A stretch of DNA of 6,017 nucleotides, from positions 1-6,017 of the forward strand of contig SMYQ01000024.1 of NCBI GenBank assembly GCA_007050885.1, given 5' to 3'. This DNA comes from Candidatus Bathyarchaeota archaeon. GTDB taxonomy: Archaea > Thermoproteota > Bathyarchaeia > 40CM-2-53-6 > RBG-13-38-9. The notes beneath the pieces are model-generated. The model searched no databases, was not told where the DNA came from, and saw nothing but the letters and a program-made list of their open reading frames with translations. This document shows, one piece after another, positions 1 through 5,745 of the stretch (positions are counted from its first letter, which is position 1; the number at the start of each line of letters is the position of its first letter). The position numbers and the translations under genes are program-made.

Positions 1-394
1 GTCAGAGAAGAAATACGTCTTCAAGTTTGAGGACTATGTCGATAAGCCAATTCCAGCAATGGGCAAATTTACAAGAAAAATGATACTTGACTCCGAAACA
101 GTTGGAGCAAAAGAACTCACCTTCCTGTACGGCAGATACGATAAAGGTGCAATCGGTGCAGATTATGAGAAGAAATGTTCACATCCTAATTCCGAAGAGA
201 TCCTCTATATTACAGGTGGTAAAGGCTACGTCGGTATCGATGATAAAGAGTACCTGGTTGAGAAAGGAGATACTATATGGGTGCCGAAAAAAGCAATTCA
301 TTGGCTCTATAATCCGTTTGATGACCCATTCGAGATGCTCTGTGTATACTCTAAAGCATCCTTGAAAGAAGCAGGTTTAGTAATTCACGAATAG
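1..394 (+). CDS. Small single-domain cupin protein, start at or just beyond left edge
   Basis: The frame stays open to the left edge. The first ATG inside the window (59) is not the real start, because the in-frame residues before it (SEKKYVFKFEDYVDKPIPA) look like genuine cupin N-terminus. Base 1 is a G directly before TCA, so the start is plausibly an ATG, GTG or TTG whose last base is base 1; the protein would then be 131 aa. The fold is a single cupin beta-barrel. Motif 1 reads C60-S-H62-PNS-E66-EILYIT-G73, matching HxH(x)3E(x)6G with Cys in place of the first His. Motif 2 is G90-DTIWV-P96-KKAI-H101-WLY-N105, matching G(x)5PxG(x)2H(x)3N with Lys for the second Gly. Probable metal ligands are C60/H62, E66 and H101. 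It is cytoplasmic, since no signal peptide or membrane segment is present in the visible part. Small cupins range from sugar isomerases to ligand sensors, and the substrate cannot be named. It converges on the mtrH gene, so the two are not co-transcribed. Confidence 0.85.
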   Translation, partial: SEKKYVFKFEDYVDKPIPAMGKFTRKMILDSETVGAKELTFLYGRYDKGAIGADYEKKCSHPNSEEILYITGGKGYVGIDDKEYLVEKGDTIWVPKKAIHWLYNPFDDPFEMLCVYSKASLKEAGLVIHE

Positions 395-422
395 ATTCAG
401 TGATTTCTAACTTACCATAGTA

Positions 423-444
423 GTTTGTGTCATGTGACACAAAC
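423..444. terminator. Perfect inverted repeat between convergent cupin and mtrH genes, probable bidirectional terminator
   Basis: The arms gtttgtgtca (423-432) and tgacacaaac (435-444) are perfect reverse complements around a 2-nt centre. As RNA this folds into a 9-bp stem with an ATGT loop on either strand. It lies 28 nt after the cupin stop and 36 nt after the mtrH stop on the other strand, which suits a shared terminator for convergent genes. There is no strong T-run next to it. It could instead be a binding site for a dimeric regulator, though a position between two 3' ends argues against a promoter operator. Confidence 0.6.
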
Positions 445-480
445 AAATTATGGTTTTCACAAAATGAATTCTATCTGATT

Positions 481-1407
481 CTATGCACGGAAGACTTTGA
501 ATATCGGATGGTCATTGGAGAGAGGTCTTATTCCATATTCCTGTCTCATGCTATAAGATACATAGGCATCTGCTAAAGCACAAGCCGGATACATCTCAGG
601 AGCCCTTTTACCGGGACCGTATAGTAGAAAGTTAGCGCCCATTATAATTGGCGTAACATGTGCAACTGCATTGTTTATTCTATAAGCTAGGTGTTCTTGT
701 TTTTTCCTTGAAGCCCATCTGTCAACTGCATTATGAACACCTGCACCTGATGGAAGTCCAAATTCTTTTTTGACCAAGTGACAGGCTTTTGCAATTGGCC
801 CTGGATCTGGAATATCTAATACTGTTGTGTCAACAAGCATCTTTTCTACACCCGCTTCCTTTGCAACGGTGAGTAAACCCTTTTTTTCAGGTGTGTCTCT
901 AAGTGTTGATAACTTTCCTTCGATTGTCATGTTTCTTGGATTATAGGTTAATATTATCGAGGCTTTGATCTTCGCGTCTTTAATTGCATCAATTTCTTCT
1001 TGTTTGACTTCTGGACTTATTGAATTGAACACTGCACGATCTGATAGTCCTACTTCGCTTACATGTTTTGCTGCAGCAATTCTCACAGGTCCTGTCGTGC
1101 CATCAATAAGAAATGGACCATCGATCTTCTCAGAAACAAAATCTATGAATTTTACTATGGCTTCTGGCCATGCACCGCACACGTCAACTAATCTTGGATT
1201 TCCGGTTTTCTCGCTACATTCTGCTTCTATACGCAGATTCTCTTCAGCCTTTTCCTTATCAAATGTCCCTTCTTCTTCACTTGTAATCACTTTATCGCCA
1301 TGATAGAAAATGCTTCCAATCATTACTGTTGCTAACTGTCCAGGTTGGCCACCGATTTTGACACCGCCAATATCGAATATTTTTTGTTCAGTCTCGAATT
1401 TGAACAC
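481..1407 (-). CDS. mtrH: MtrH-family methyl-tetrahydromethanopterin:corrinoid methyltransferase
   Basis: The protein closely resembles methanogen MtrH, the soluble subunit that moves the methyl group from methyl-H4MPT (or a related pterin) to the Co(I) of a corrinoid. From the GTG at 1407 it is 308 aa, about the usual MtrH length of roughly 310. Recognisable stretches, numbered from that start, are the N-terminal FDIGGVKIGGQPG (about 11-23), FLIDGTTGPVRIAAAKH (about 99-115), AVFNSIS (about 125-131), GLPSGAGVHNAVDRW (about 217-231) and LLYGPGKRAPEMYPACALADAY (about 261-282). These fit the TIM-barrel pterin-binding fold. There is no signal peptide, so it is cytoplasmic. The frame also offers GTG at 1416 and TTG at 1413. 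GTG 1407 is preferred because the product then begins MFKFETEQ, like methanogen MtrH; an AGGA lies 11 nt upstream of it, while TTG 1413 would have better spacing. No mtrA-G gene is adjacent, so it probably works with a stand-alone corrinoid protein encoded elsewhere. The neighbouring B12 activation protein supports a corrinoid role. MtgA-like methylamine/betaine-pathway relatives are the main alternative. Confidence 0.9.
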   Translation of the reverse strand: MFKFETEQKIFDIGGVKIGGQPGQLATVMIGSIFYHGDKVITSEEEGTFDKEKAEENLRIEAECSEKTGNPRLVDVCGAWPEAIVKFIDFVSEKIDGPFLIDGTTGPVRIAAAKHVSEVGLSDRAVFNSISPEVKQEEIDAIKDAKIKASIILTYNPRNMTIEGKLSTLRDTPEKKGLLTVAKEAGVEKMLVDTTVLDIPDPGPIAKACHLVKKEFGLPSGAGVHNAVDRWASRKKQEHLAYRINNAVAHVTPIIMGANFLLYGPGKRAPEMYPACALADAYVSYSMRQEYGIRPLSNDHPIFKVFRA

Positions 1408-1464
1408 ATGCAACACTTTCCTGTATTTCTTCTAAAGTCGGAGTGTAGGTTGCTATTAAATTAA

Positions 1465-1474
1465 GATATTAAAG
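1465..1474 (-). promoter_or_regulatory. Candidate TATA box for mtrH
   Basis: Read on the minus strand the sequence is CTTTAATATC, similar to archaeal TATA elements. It lies about 58 nt before the preferred GTG start, so a transcript starting about 25 nt downstream would carry a short leader holding the AGGA motif. This would give mtrH its own promoter in the 156-190 nt gap after the activation gene. The region is AT-rich, and chance matches to such a short element are likely. Confidence 0.3.
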
Positions 1475-1496
1475 CTATTCGTGACGTTTGGATACT

Positions 1497-1525
1497 AACA
1501 ATAAGATCTAATGGAAATTATTGTT
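1497..1525 (-). terminator. Inverted repeat after the B12 activation gene, possible terminator
   Basis: The arms aacaataa (1497-1504) and ttattgtt (1518-1525) are perfect 8-bp reverse complements separated by a 13-nt loop. The element lies about 48 nt after the activation-protein stop on the minus strand and upstream of the candidate mtrH promoter. It is AT-rich and would be a weak RNA stem, so it may only attenuate. The support is its position, matching three other inverted repeats at gene ends in this window. Confidence 0.4.
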
Positions 1526-1572
1526 TTACAGTTAACGTCTGCTCGAAATGCTTAACGGTTATGCGATGATTT

Positions 1573-2253
1573 TCACTCTTTGTATGGCATTTGTCTATAC
1601 TCACATGCGAGCCGACATTCTATGCAATTATGATAATCAGAAATTGCTTGACCCATAACGCCTGATACAGATTTCTTTGGAATCATCATAAAAGTATCAG
1701 TCAGTCGCACTCCAATTTTTTCTTGTACAGTCTCTTTGGAGAATATACCGAAGATCTTCTCTTGTTCTTCAAGGTTCCATGTGGGGGTGGATCCGGGGTT
1801 GAACCTTGATATCTTCCATCCTTTCTCGTTTCGGATCCTCTCTTCAATATGTTTTCCTAAAGTTCGAAGGGCATATGTTCCTAAATTATCGAGTATCCAT
1901 GAATCAAGAATTTTGTCTGTTGCAATCGAAGTTACTCTTTTTTCCAAATCAGGACCTATCGTGATTATGTAGGGAGCTATTTCGGTTGAACAACTTAATT
2001 GCTCGGCGAGTTTTGTGCTTTTCAGGAGTCTATTGTTGTCTATTAGCAAACCTTCTTTCGAGACTTGTTCTATCTTAGTATAAGTGTAAAGTGCGGTTGG
2101 CTTGATTAGCTTCTTGCATTCTTCCAATCTTTTATCCATGTTATCGACTTTATCGGCTATGCGTCCTAACTGGCCAATTTTAAGAGATTCATCCACTGAC
2201 AGATCAAGAGATACTTTATCAATTACAATCAAATGTGACAGCTCGAACAACAT
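1573..2253 (-). CDS. B12-dependent methionine synthase activation-domain protein (corrinoid reactivation)
   Basis: The 226-aa protein has a C-terminal half matching the AdoMet-binding activation domain of cobalamin-dependent methionine synthase (MetH). Residues 150-155 (R-F-N-P-G-S) align with the RxxPGY motif of MetH, followed by a WNLEEQEKIFGIF helix (159-171). LTDTFMMIPKKSVSG (184-198) aligns with the LTESFAMWPGASVSG stretch. In MetH this domain binds AdoMet for reductive remethylation of inactive Co(II). Stand-alone relatives occur beside corrinoid methyltransferases in acetogens and archaea, so here it probably reactivates the corrinoid partner of the adjacent MtrH. The C-terminus carries C210-x2-C213-x3-C217-EYR, absent from E. 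coli MetH and possibly metal- or Fe-S-binding. The PGY tyrosine is Ser155. No N-terminal cobalamin or homocysteine domain is present, so it is not a methionine synthase. The ATG at 2253 has no strong ribosome binding site. It is upstream of mtrH on the same strand with a 165-nt gap, so co-transcription is possible but not certain. Confidence 0.82.
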   Translation of the reverse strand: MLFELSHLIVIDKVSLDLSVDESLKIGQLGRIADKVDNMDKRLEECKKLIKPTALYTYTKIEQVSKEGLLIDNNRLLKSTKLAEQLSCSTEIAPYIITIGPDLEKRVTSIATDKILDSWILDNLGTYALRTLGKHIEERIRNEKGWKISRFNPGSTPTWNLEEQEKIFGIFSKETVQEKIGVRLTDTFMMIPKKSVSGVMGQAISDYHNCIECRLACEYRQMPYKE

Positions 2254-2401
2254 TTATTCTGTATGCATTTCCAGTATTTACGTTAAATCTAGGAAACTCA
2301 AAAACTTCTTGGTAAATTTTTTTGATTTTCTACTTTTACTATTTAGTGTAGACAACTTTTTTAGGCAAGCATAACAGAGTCTTGAGTACAAGGTAAGTAT
2401 A

Positions 2402-2863
2402 TTGAGAATCTCAATTTTAATTGCATTAGTCCTAGTCTTTTCATTTAGTGTACTAGCTCTATCTGTGAATGAAACTTTAGCGGTAGGAGGAGCAGCAGGT
2501 ATAGGTGGCAAAGTATATACGAGAAACCATATGGGGGATTACCGCGAGACAGGTTGGGCTAACATTACTGCGCAAGGCCAGAATCTCGTAGCACAGGCCA
2601 AGTTCAATCAAGGAGGTAGCTACTACATGTTCGTTCCACCAGGTAACTATTTGGTTACAGCTCAAATGCCAGGGTATATTGACCAGAGTTACGATGTTAG
2701 CGTATCCGAAGGTGGTGCTGTGACCCTTAATTTCTACATGGAACAATCGGGTGTACCCATACCTGAATTCCATGAATATGCAACAATGCTCATGACAGCA
2801 GTATCTCTTCTGTTAGTCATATTCATAATGCGGAAGAGAAATACTGCAAACCGCTTCAACTAA
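2402..2863 (+). CDS. Secreted surface protein with beta-sandwich domain and PEF-CTERM-like sorting tail
   Basis: This 153-aa protein is built for export and anchoring. Residues 1-20 are a signal peptide (MR followed by a hydrophobic run). Residues 34-115 look like a carboxypeptidase-regulatory/Cna-B type beta-sandwich: GIGGKVYT opening strand, GSYYMFVPPGNYLVTAQMPGYI core, then VTLNFYME. Residues 119-146 are a tripartite tail: VPIPEF, a hydrophobic helix (about 127-143) and the basic MRKRN end. That layout matches PEF-CTERM signals, which in archaea are processed by archaeosortases; a plain C-terminal anchor is the alternative. Sequons N23-E-T and N54-I-T could be glycosylated. The start is TTG, chosen because it alone gives the signal peptide (the first in-frame ATG is residue 44) and AAGGT sits 7 nt upstream. 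It is divergent from the activation gene. An inverted repeat 40 nt downstream probably ends the transcript. No enzymatic motif is visible, so the function is probably structural or adhesive. Confidence 0.75.
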   Translation: MRISILIALVLVFSFSVLALSVNETLAVGGAAGIGGKVYTRNHMGDYRETGWANITAQGQNLVAQAKFNQGGSYYMFVPPGNYLVTAQMPGYIDQSYDVSVSEGGAVTLNFYMEQSGVPIPEFHEYATMLMTAVSLLLVIFIMRKRNTANRFN

Positions 2864-2903
2864 AATGAACATCAAAGCGCACACACCATCCCATAAACTA
2901 GAA

Positions 2904-2924
2904 AGATGCCATTAAATGGCATCT
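2904..2924. terminator. Perfect 10-bp inverted repeat, terminator of the surface-protein gene or operator of the glycosyltransferase
   Basis: The arms agatgccatt (2904-2913) and aatggcatct (2915-2924) are perfect reverse complements around one base. As RNA this gives an 8-9 bp stem with a small loop, followed six bases later by TTTT (aacaatttt). It begins 40 nt after the 2863 stop and ends 26 nt before the ATG at 2951. The trailing T-run and its place after a gene favour a terminator for the surface-protein gene. The near-perfect DNA palindrome just before the next start also fits an operator for a dimeric regulator. Confidence 0.55.
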
Positions 2925-2950
2925 AACAATTTTCAGCGTGTTTCAACAGA

Positions 2951-4387
2951 ATGTCGAATACGAAAAGATCGATTTCTGAATCATACATTTCTAATATGCG
3001 ACTATACACATCTGAAAAAAAGGTCCCTCTTCTAATCATATTAGGATTGGTTCAGGTTGCAATCTACCTTAGGATACTCGCTTTAGATAATCTTGGCTTG
3101 AATATTTCGAATTTTGTTAGCTTCTTTCTTGTTTGCTTTATATTCTACATATTTTCGATACTAGTTGTTAACAGAAATTCAAAATCAAAACATTCTATAA
3201 AAAATATTTTTTTCATAATTATGATTTTCTCAATAATTTTCCGGGTAATCTTGTTATCACTCAAACCAACTCTTAGCCATGATATGATGAGGTTCTTATG
3301 GGATGGACGATTGATTTTTCATGGGATCAATCCTTATCTATATACGCCTGAATCATCAGAACTTAATGCGTTAAAAGATGTTGCATACTTTATTGATTAT
3401 GAATTCAAACATACATTAACAGTATATCCGCCAATTGCACAATTCATATTTGGAGTATCCTATTTCTTTTCAGATGGAAACCCCTTCGGAATAAAATTGA
3501 TCACAACATTTTTTGATCTGATGAATATTGTAGTTATTGCCCTTTTATTGAGAAACGTCAATCCAGAAAAATTACTTCCAGGAATAATGATCTATGCATG
3601 GTCTCCTCTCCTTATAATAGAATCAACAGGTAATGGTCATATAGAACCGATTCCAATTTTCTTTATACTGTTAAGTTTACTCTTTCTGGTTAAGAATCGA
3701 ATCCGGTTATCTTCAATAAATTATTCTTGTGCATGCCTATCAAAACTCTTTCCAATTCTCATCTTACCAATTTTTCTAATACATTTAAAAAATTTCAGCA
3801 GAGGGGTAACTAAGAAATTTTTAGTATGGCTTATTCTAACCTCATCAATTATCTTAGTTCCAATATTATTGTCATCAGGTCTTAATCTCCTACATCAGAT
3901 CTTTTGGTATTCGCAAAATATCGCATATAACTCATCCATCTATAGGATCATAGAGGTCATATTTCCGTTCCATTTAACAGTGAATATTGCAAGAATTGTC
4001 ACATACTCGGCTTTTATCGTAACAGGATTTCTCTTCTTAAGAAATAAACATCTAAAGAGTTTTATTGAATTTGCAGAGGGATGTCTTATTTTATTCGGAT
4101 TATTTCTCCTCTTTGCCCCTGCTGTTTTTCAATGGTATTTGATATGGCTTCTTCCCTTTATTGCATTATTAGGAATAAATAGGAAAAATATTGGCTGGTT
4201 CTACTTCACGGCGGCAGTCATTCTTGCCTATCTGCCTCAGTTCTCTTTCGATTATGATGTTAATATCATAGCATTGATTCAATATTTGCCATTATATGTG
4301 ATACTAATTTTGCCAGCTTTTACCGCCAATAATCCTTTTAAGCCACTCTCAGATTGGTTCCGATTAACAGCGAAACCCAAAGTATAA
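2951..4387 (+). CDS. Polytopic GT-C family glycosyltransferase, mannosyltransferase-like (GT87/DUF2029 type)
   Basis: This 478-aa integral membrane protein has roughly a dozen hydrophobic segments from about residue 25 to 455. It carries the GT-C signature: first-loop S109-H-D111-MMRFLWDGR (catalytic-type Asp111), HGINPYLYTPES (124-135), TVYPPIAQFIF (157-167), then STGNGHIEP (225-233), SKLFPILILP (264-273) and FQWYLIWLLPF (393-403). These are typical of dolichyl/polyprenyl-phosphate-sugar dependent alpha-mannosyltransferases such as the MptA/DUF2029 group. It likely moves a sugar from a lipid-phosphate carrier onto a glycan, glycolipid or surface glycoprotein on the outer face of the membrane; donor and acceptor are unknown. 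ATG 2951 has no clear Shine-Dalgarno, and Met16 (2996) is an alternative start that keeps every membrane segment. It is followed 26 nt later by the CcdA-type gene, so the two are probably co-transcribed. The gene looks more AT-rich than the surface-protein gene before it. Confidence 0.8.
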   Translation: MSNTKRSISESYISNMRLYTSEKKVPLLIILGLVQVAIYLRILALDNLGLNISNFVSFFLVCFIFYIFSILVVNRNSKSKHSIKNIFFIIMIFSIIFRVILLSLKPTLSHDMMRFLWDGRLIFHGINPYLYTPESSELNALKDVAYFIDYEFKHTLTVYPPIAQFIFGVSYFFSDGNPFGIKLITTFFDLMNIVVIALLLRNVNPEKLLPGIMIYAWSPLLIIESTGNGHIEPIPIFFILLSLLFLVKNRIRLSSINYSCACLSKLFPILILPIFLIHLKNFSRGVTKKFLVWLILTSSIILVPILLSSGLNLLHQIFWYSQNIAYNSSIYRIIEVIFPFHLTVNIARIVTYSAFIVTGFLFLRNKHLKSFIEFAEGCLILFGLFLLFAPAVFQWYLIWLLPFIALLGINRKNIGWFYFTAAVILAYLPQFSFDYDVNIIALIQYLPLYVILILPAFTANNPFKPLSDWFRLTAKPKV

Positions 4388-4413
4388 GATCCAAACGAAA
4401 GGATGCCAGATAA

Positions 4414-5637
4414 TTGGTCTCACAAAAAATTCAACATCTCATATTTGTCTTTGCGGCTGTTGTTTTACTAGTTATTGTTCTTTGGAATGCTGCATTAACT
4501 GCAATGAGTGATCCAATCTCACAATCGTTTGGTAATGGTGCTGAATTAGAGGAGAAATTAGGTGCTGTACCGATCTCTTTTGAGTGGAGGAGTGGTATTC
4601 TCCAAGGGAATAAGACGTATGTGGCGTTCCTGTATTATAGCACGTGTCCTACCTGTGAGGAGAATGAAGACAATCTGTTTATTGCGAAATCATATCCTAA
4701 ATGGCAGGGGAATCTTAGTTCTGATGAAGTTTCATTTAAGGCAATGAATTATTATCGAAATTTGGAAGCTGGTACAGCTTATTTTGAAGCTTTCAATATT
4801 TCAAAAAGTGCTGAAGGTGGTTCTATTCTTGTGGTGCATAATTCAAAAGTTGGGCTTGTCTATTATCCACCTTTCAGTGATGGTGAGATAAGAAATGCGG
4901 TATATTATCTTACTAAGGGATCCTTGGCAGAAGGGATTTCAGATCAGGATGGAGCAACCTTTTCTCTGCCTCTAGTCTTTGCTCTGGGTGCAATATCTGG
5001 CTTTAATCCTTGTCTGGTAGCCTTGGCGTCTGTATTCTTTGCGACAGCTAACAAGACTGAGTTGAAAAGTGTAACTAAAAGAATAGGTCTCATCTCGATT
5101 GGACTTATTTACGCTTATTTGATATTTTTCTCACTAATTGTCTCAAATCCAGTTATCATGGGTTCCTTAGTTTCTATAACCTGGATTATAGTGATAGTTC
5201 TGTTAGTCATGGGTTTACTATATCTCATTGAGGCGGCTCAAGATATTTATTCTAGAAAATGGGGAAGCGGCAGTGGTATTGACGCTAAGGTTCATCTATT
5301 CCGAACACCTACACGCCTTAAAGGTCTCATTAATAAAACGAAGGAAATGAATAGTCCAATCTATGACTTCGGTTTAGGAGCACTCTTTTCACTGGTCAAA
5401 TTACCTTGCATAGCTGCTTTTCTCATAGTGCTTCTTGTCAAATCAAGCACTCCACTAATAGATGTCACAATCTTTACACTTGGAGTAGCTTCACCTGTTA
5501 TACTAATGGGTATACTCATCGGCTTTGGAATGATGAAGGTGAATCAGTTAAGCACAGCACAATTTAAAGGACGAGTGATCCAAAGAACCTTGATTGGTGC
5601 TTTACTGATAATATCTGCATTTTTAGTATTGCAATAA
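4414..5637 (+). CDS. Thioredoxin-CcdA fusion: extracytoplasmic thioredoxin-like domain plus DsbD/CcdA membrane core
   Basis: The 407-aa protein carries reducing equivalents across the membrane in thiol-disulfide exchange. An N-terminal anchor (about 9-29) is followed by a thioredoxin-like domain (about 45-170) with the redox pair C78-P-T-C81 after a VAFLYYST strand. A six-helix CcdA/DsbD core follows (about 183-406). Its two essential-type cysteines are C200 in helix 1 (GFNPC) and C332 in helix 4 (KLPC), the positions used by CcdA for cysteine relay. Predicted topology puts the thioredoxin domain outside, where it would receive electrons from the core and reduce a surface or secreted thiol, or help cytochrome c maturation. 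The usual cis-Pro loop reads EGGSILVV (134-141), with Ser137 where Pro is expected. The start is TTG, because a stop lies directly upstream in frame and the next Met (31) would lose the anchor; AAAGGA lies about 11 nt upstream. It is probably in one operon with the glycosyltransferase. No cytochrome or haem-handling gene is visible, so the target is unknown. Confidence 0.85.
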   Translation: MVSQKIQHLIFVFAAVVLLVIVLWNAALTAMSDPISQSFGNGAELEEKLGAVPISFEWRSGILQGNKTYVAFLYYSTCPTCEENEDNLFIAKSYPKWQGNLSSDEVSFKAMNYYRNLEAGTAYFEAFNISKSAEGGSILVVHNSKVGLVYYPPFSDGEIRNAVYYLTKGSLAEGISDQDGATFSLPLVFALGAISGFNPCLVALASVFFATANKTELKSVTKRIGLISIGLIYAYLIFFSLIVSNPVIMGSLVSITWIIVIVLLVMGLLYLIEAAQDIYSRKWGSGSGIDAKVHLFRTPTRLKGLINKTKEMNSPIYDFGLGALFSLVKLPCIAAFLIVLLVKSSTPLIDVTIFTLGVASPVILMGILIGFGMMKVNQLSTAQFKGRVIQRTLIGALLIISAFLVLQ

Positions 5638-5665
5638 AGGATTTTTCAAAATTATTGCAATTTTT
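5628..5665 (+). terminator. Hairpin plus T-run overlapping the stop of the CcdA-type gene
   Basis: The arms attgcaataa (5628-5637) and ttattgcaat (5652-5661) are perfect 10-bp reverse complements with a 14-nt loop that itself contains TTTTT. The right arm runs straight into a T-run (5661-5665). The left arm includes the TAA stop of the preceding gene. Stem plus U-tract resembles an intrinsic terminator; in archaea the U-tract alone may be enough. Confidence 0.6.
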
Positions 5666-5694
5666 AATCATAAAATGAGTAATTTACCTTCAGT

Positions 5695-5708
5695 GAAAAG
5701 TCTTAAGA
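5695..5708 (+). promoter_or_regulatory. Candidate BRE/TATA for the right-edge membrane protein
   Basis: The sequence gaaaag followed by tcttaaga resembles a purine-rich BRE next to a weak TATA element. It lies 38 nt before the ATG at 5746 and downstream of the terminator-like hairpin, so it would give a short leader. The match to consensus is loose and the region is AT-rich. Confidence 0.22.
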
Positions 5709-5745
5709 ATCGTTTAGGCTACTATCTCTTATAGTTGGGAATAAT

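Noticed and set aside
965..1303. Plus-strand open frame of 112 codons within mtrH
   Set aside because: Antisense to a strongly conserved MtrH region; the translation is Ser/Thr-rich low-information sequence typical of a shadow frame.
2102..2374. Plus-strand open frame of 90 codons antisense to the activation gene
   Set aside because: It runs antisense through the start of the activation gene and into the T-rich divergent intergenic region; its Phe/Leu-rich tail comes from T-runs.
2254..2401. Divergent promoters between the activation gene and the surface-protein gene
   Set aside because: Promoters must exist here, but the AT-rich stretch offers several equally poor TATA-like matches on both strands and none could be preferred.
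2278..2511. Minus-strand open frame of 77 codons spanning the divergent promoter region and the start of the surface-protein gene
   Set aside because: It overlaps the signal peptide of a well-supported gene and the AT-rich intergenic region; the product is Lys/Ser-rich with no recognisable feature.
4388..4413. Possible weak hairpin atcc...ggat between the glycosyltransferase and CcdA-type genes
   Set aside because: Only four base pairs, with no T-run; the match is expected by chance, and the short gap suits co-transcription.
4562..4747. Second plus-strand open frame of 61 codons inside the CcdA-type gene
   Set aside because: It lies entirely in another frame across the CPTC-containing thioredoxin region and has no independent support.
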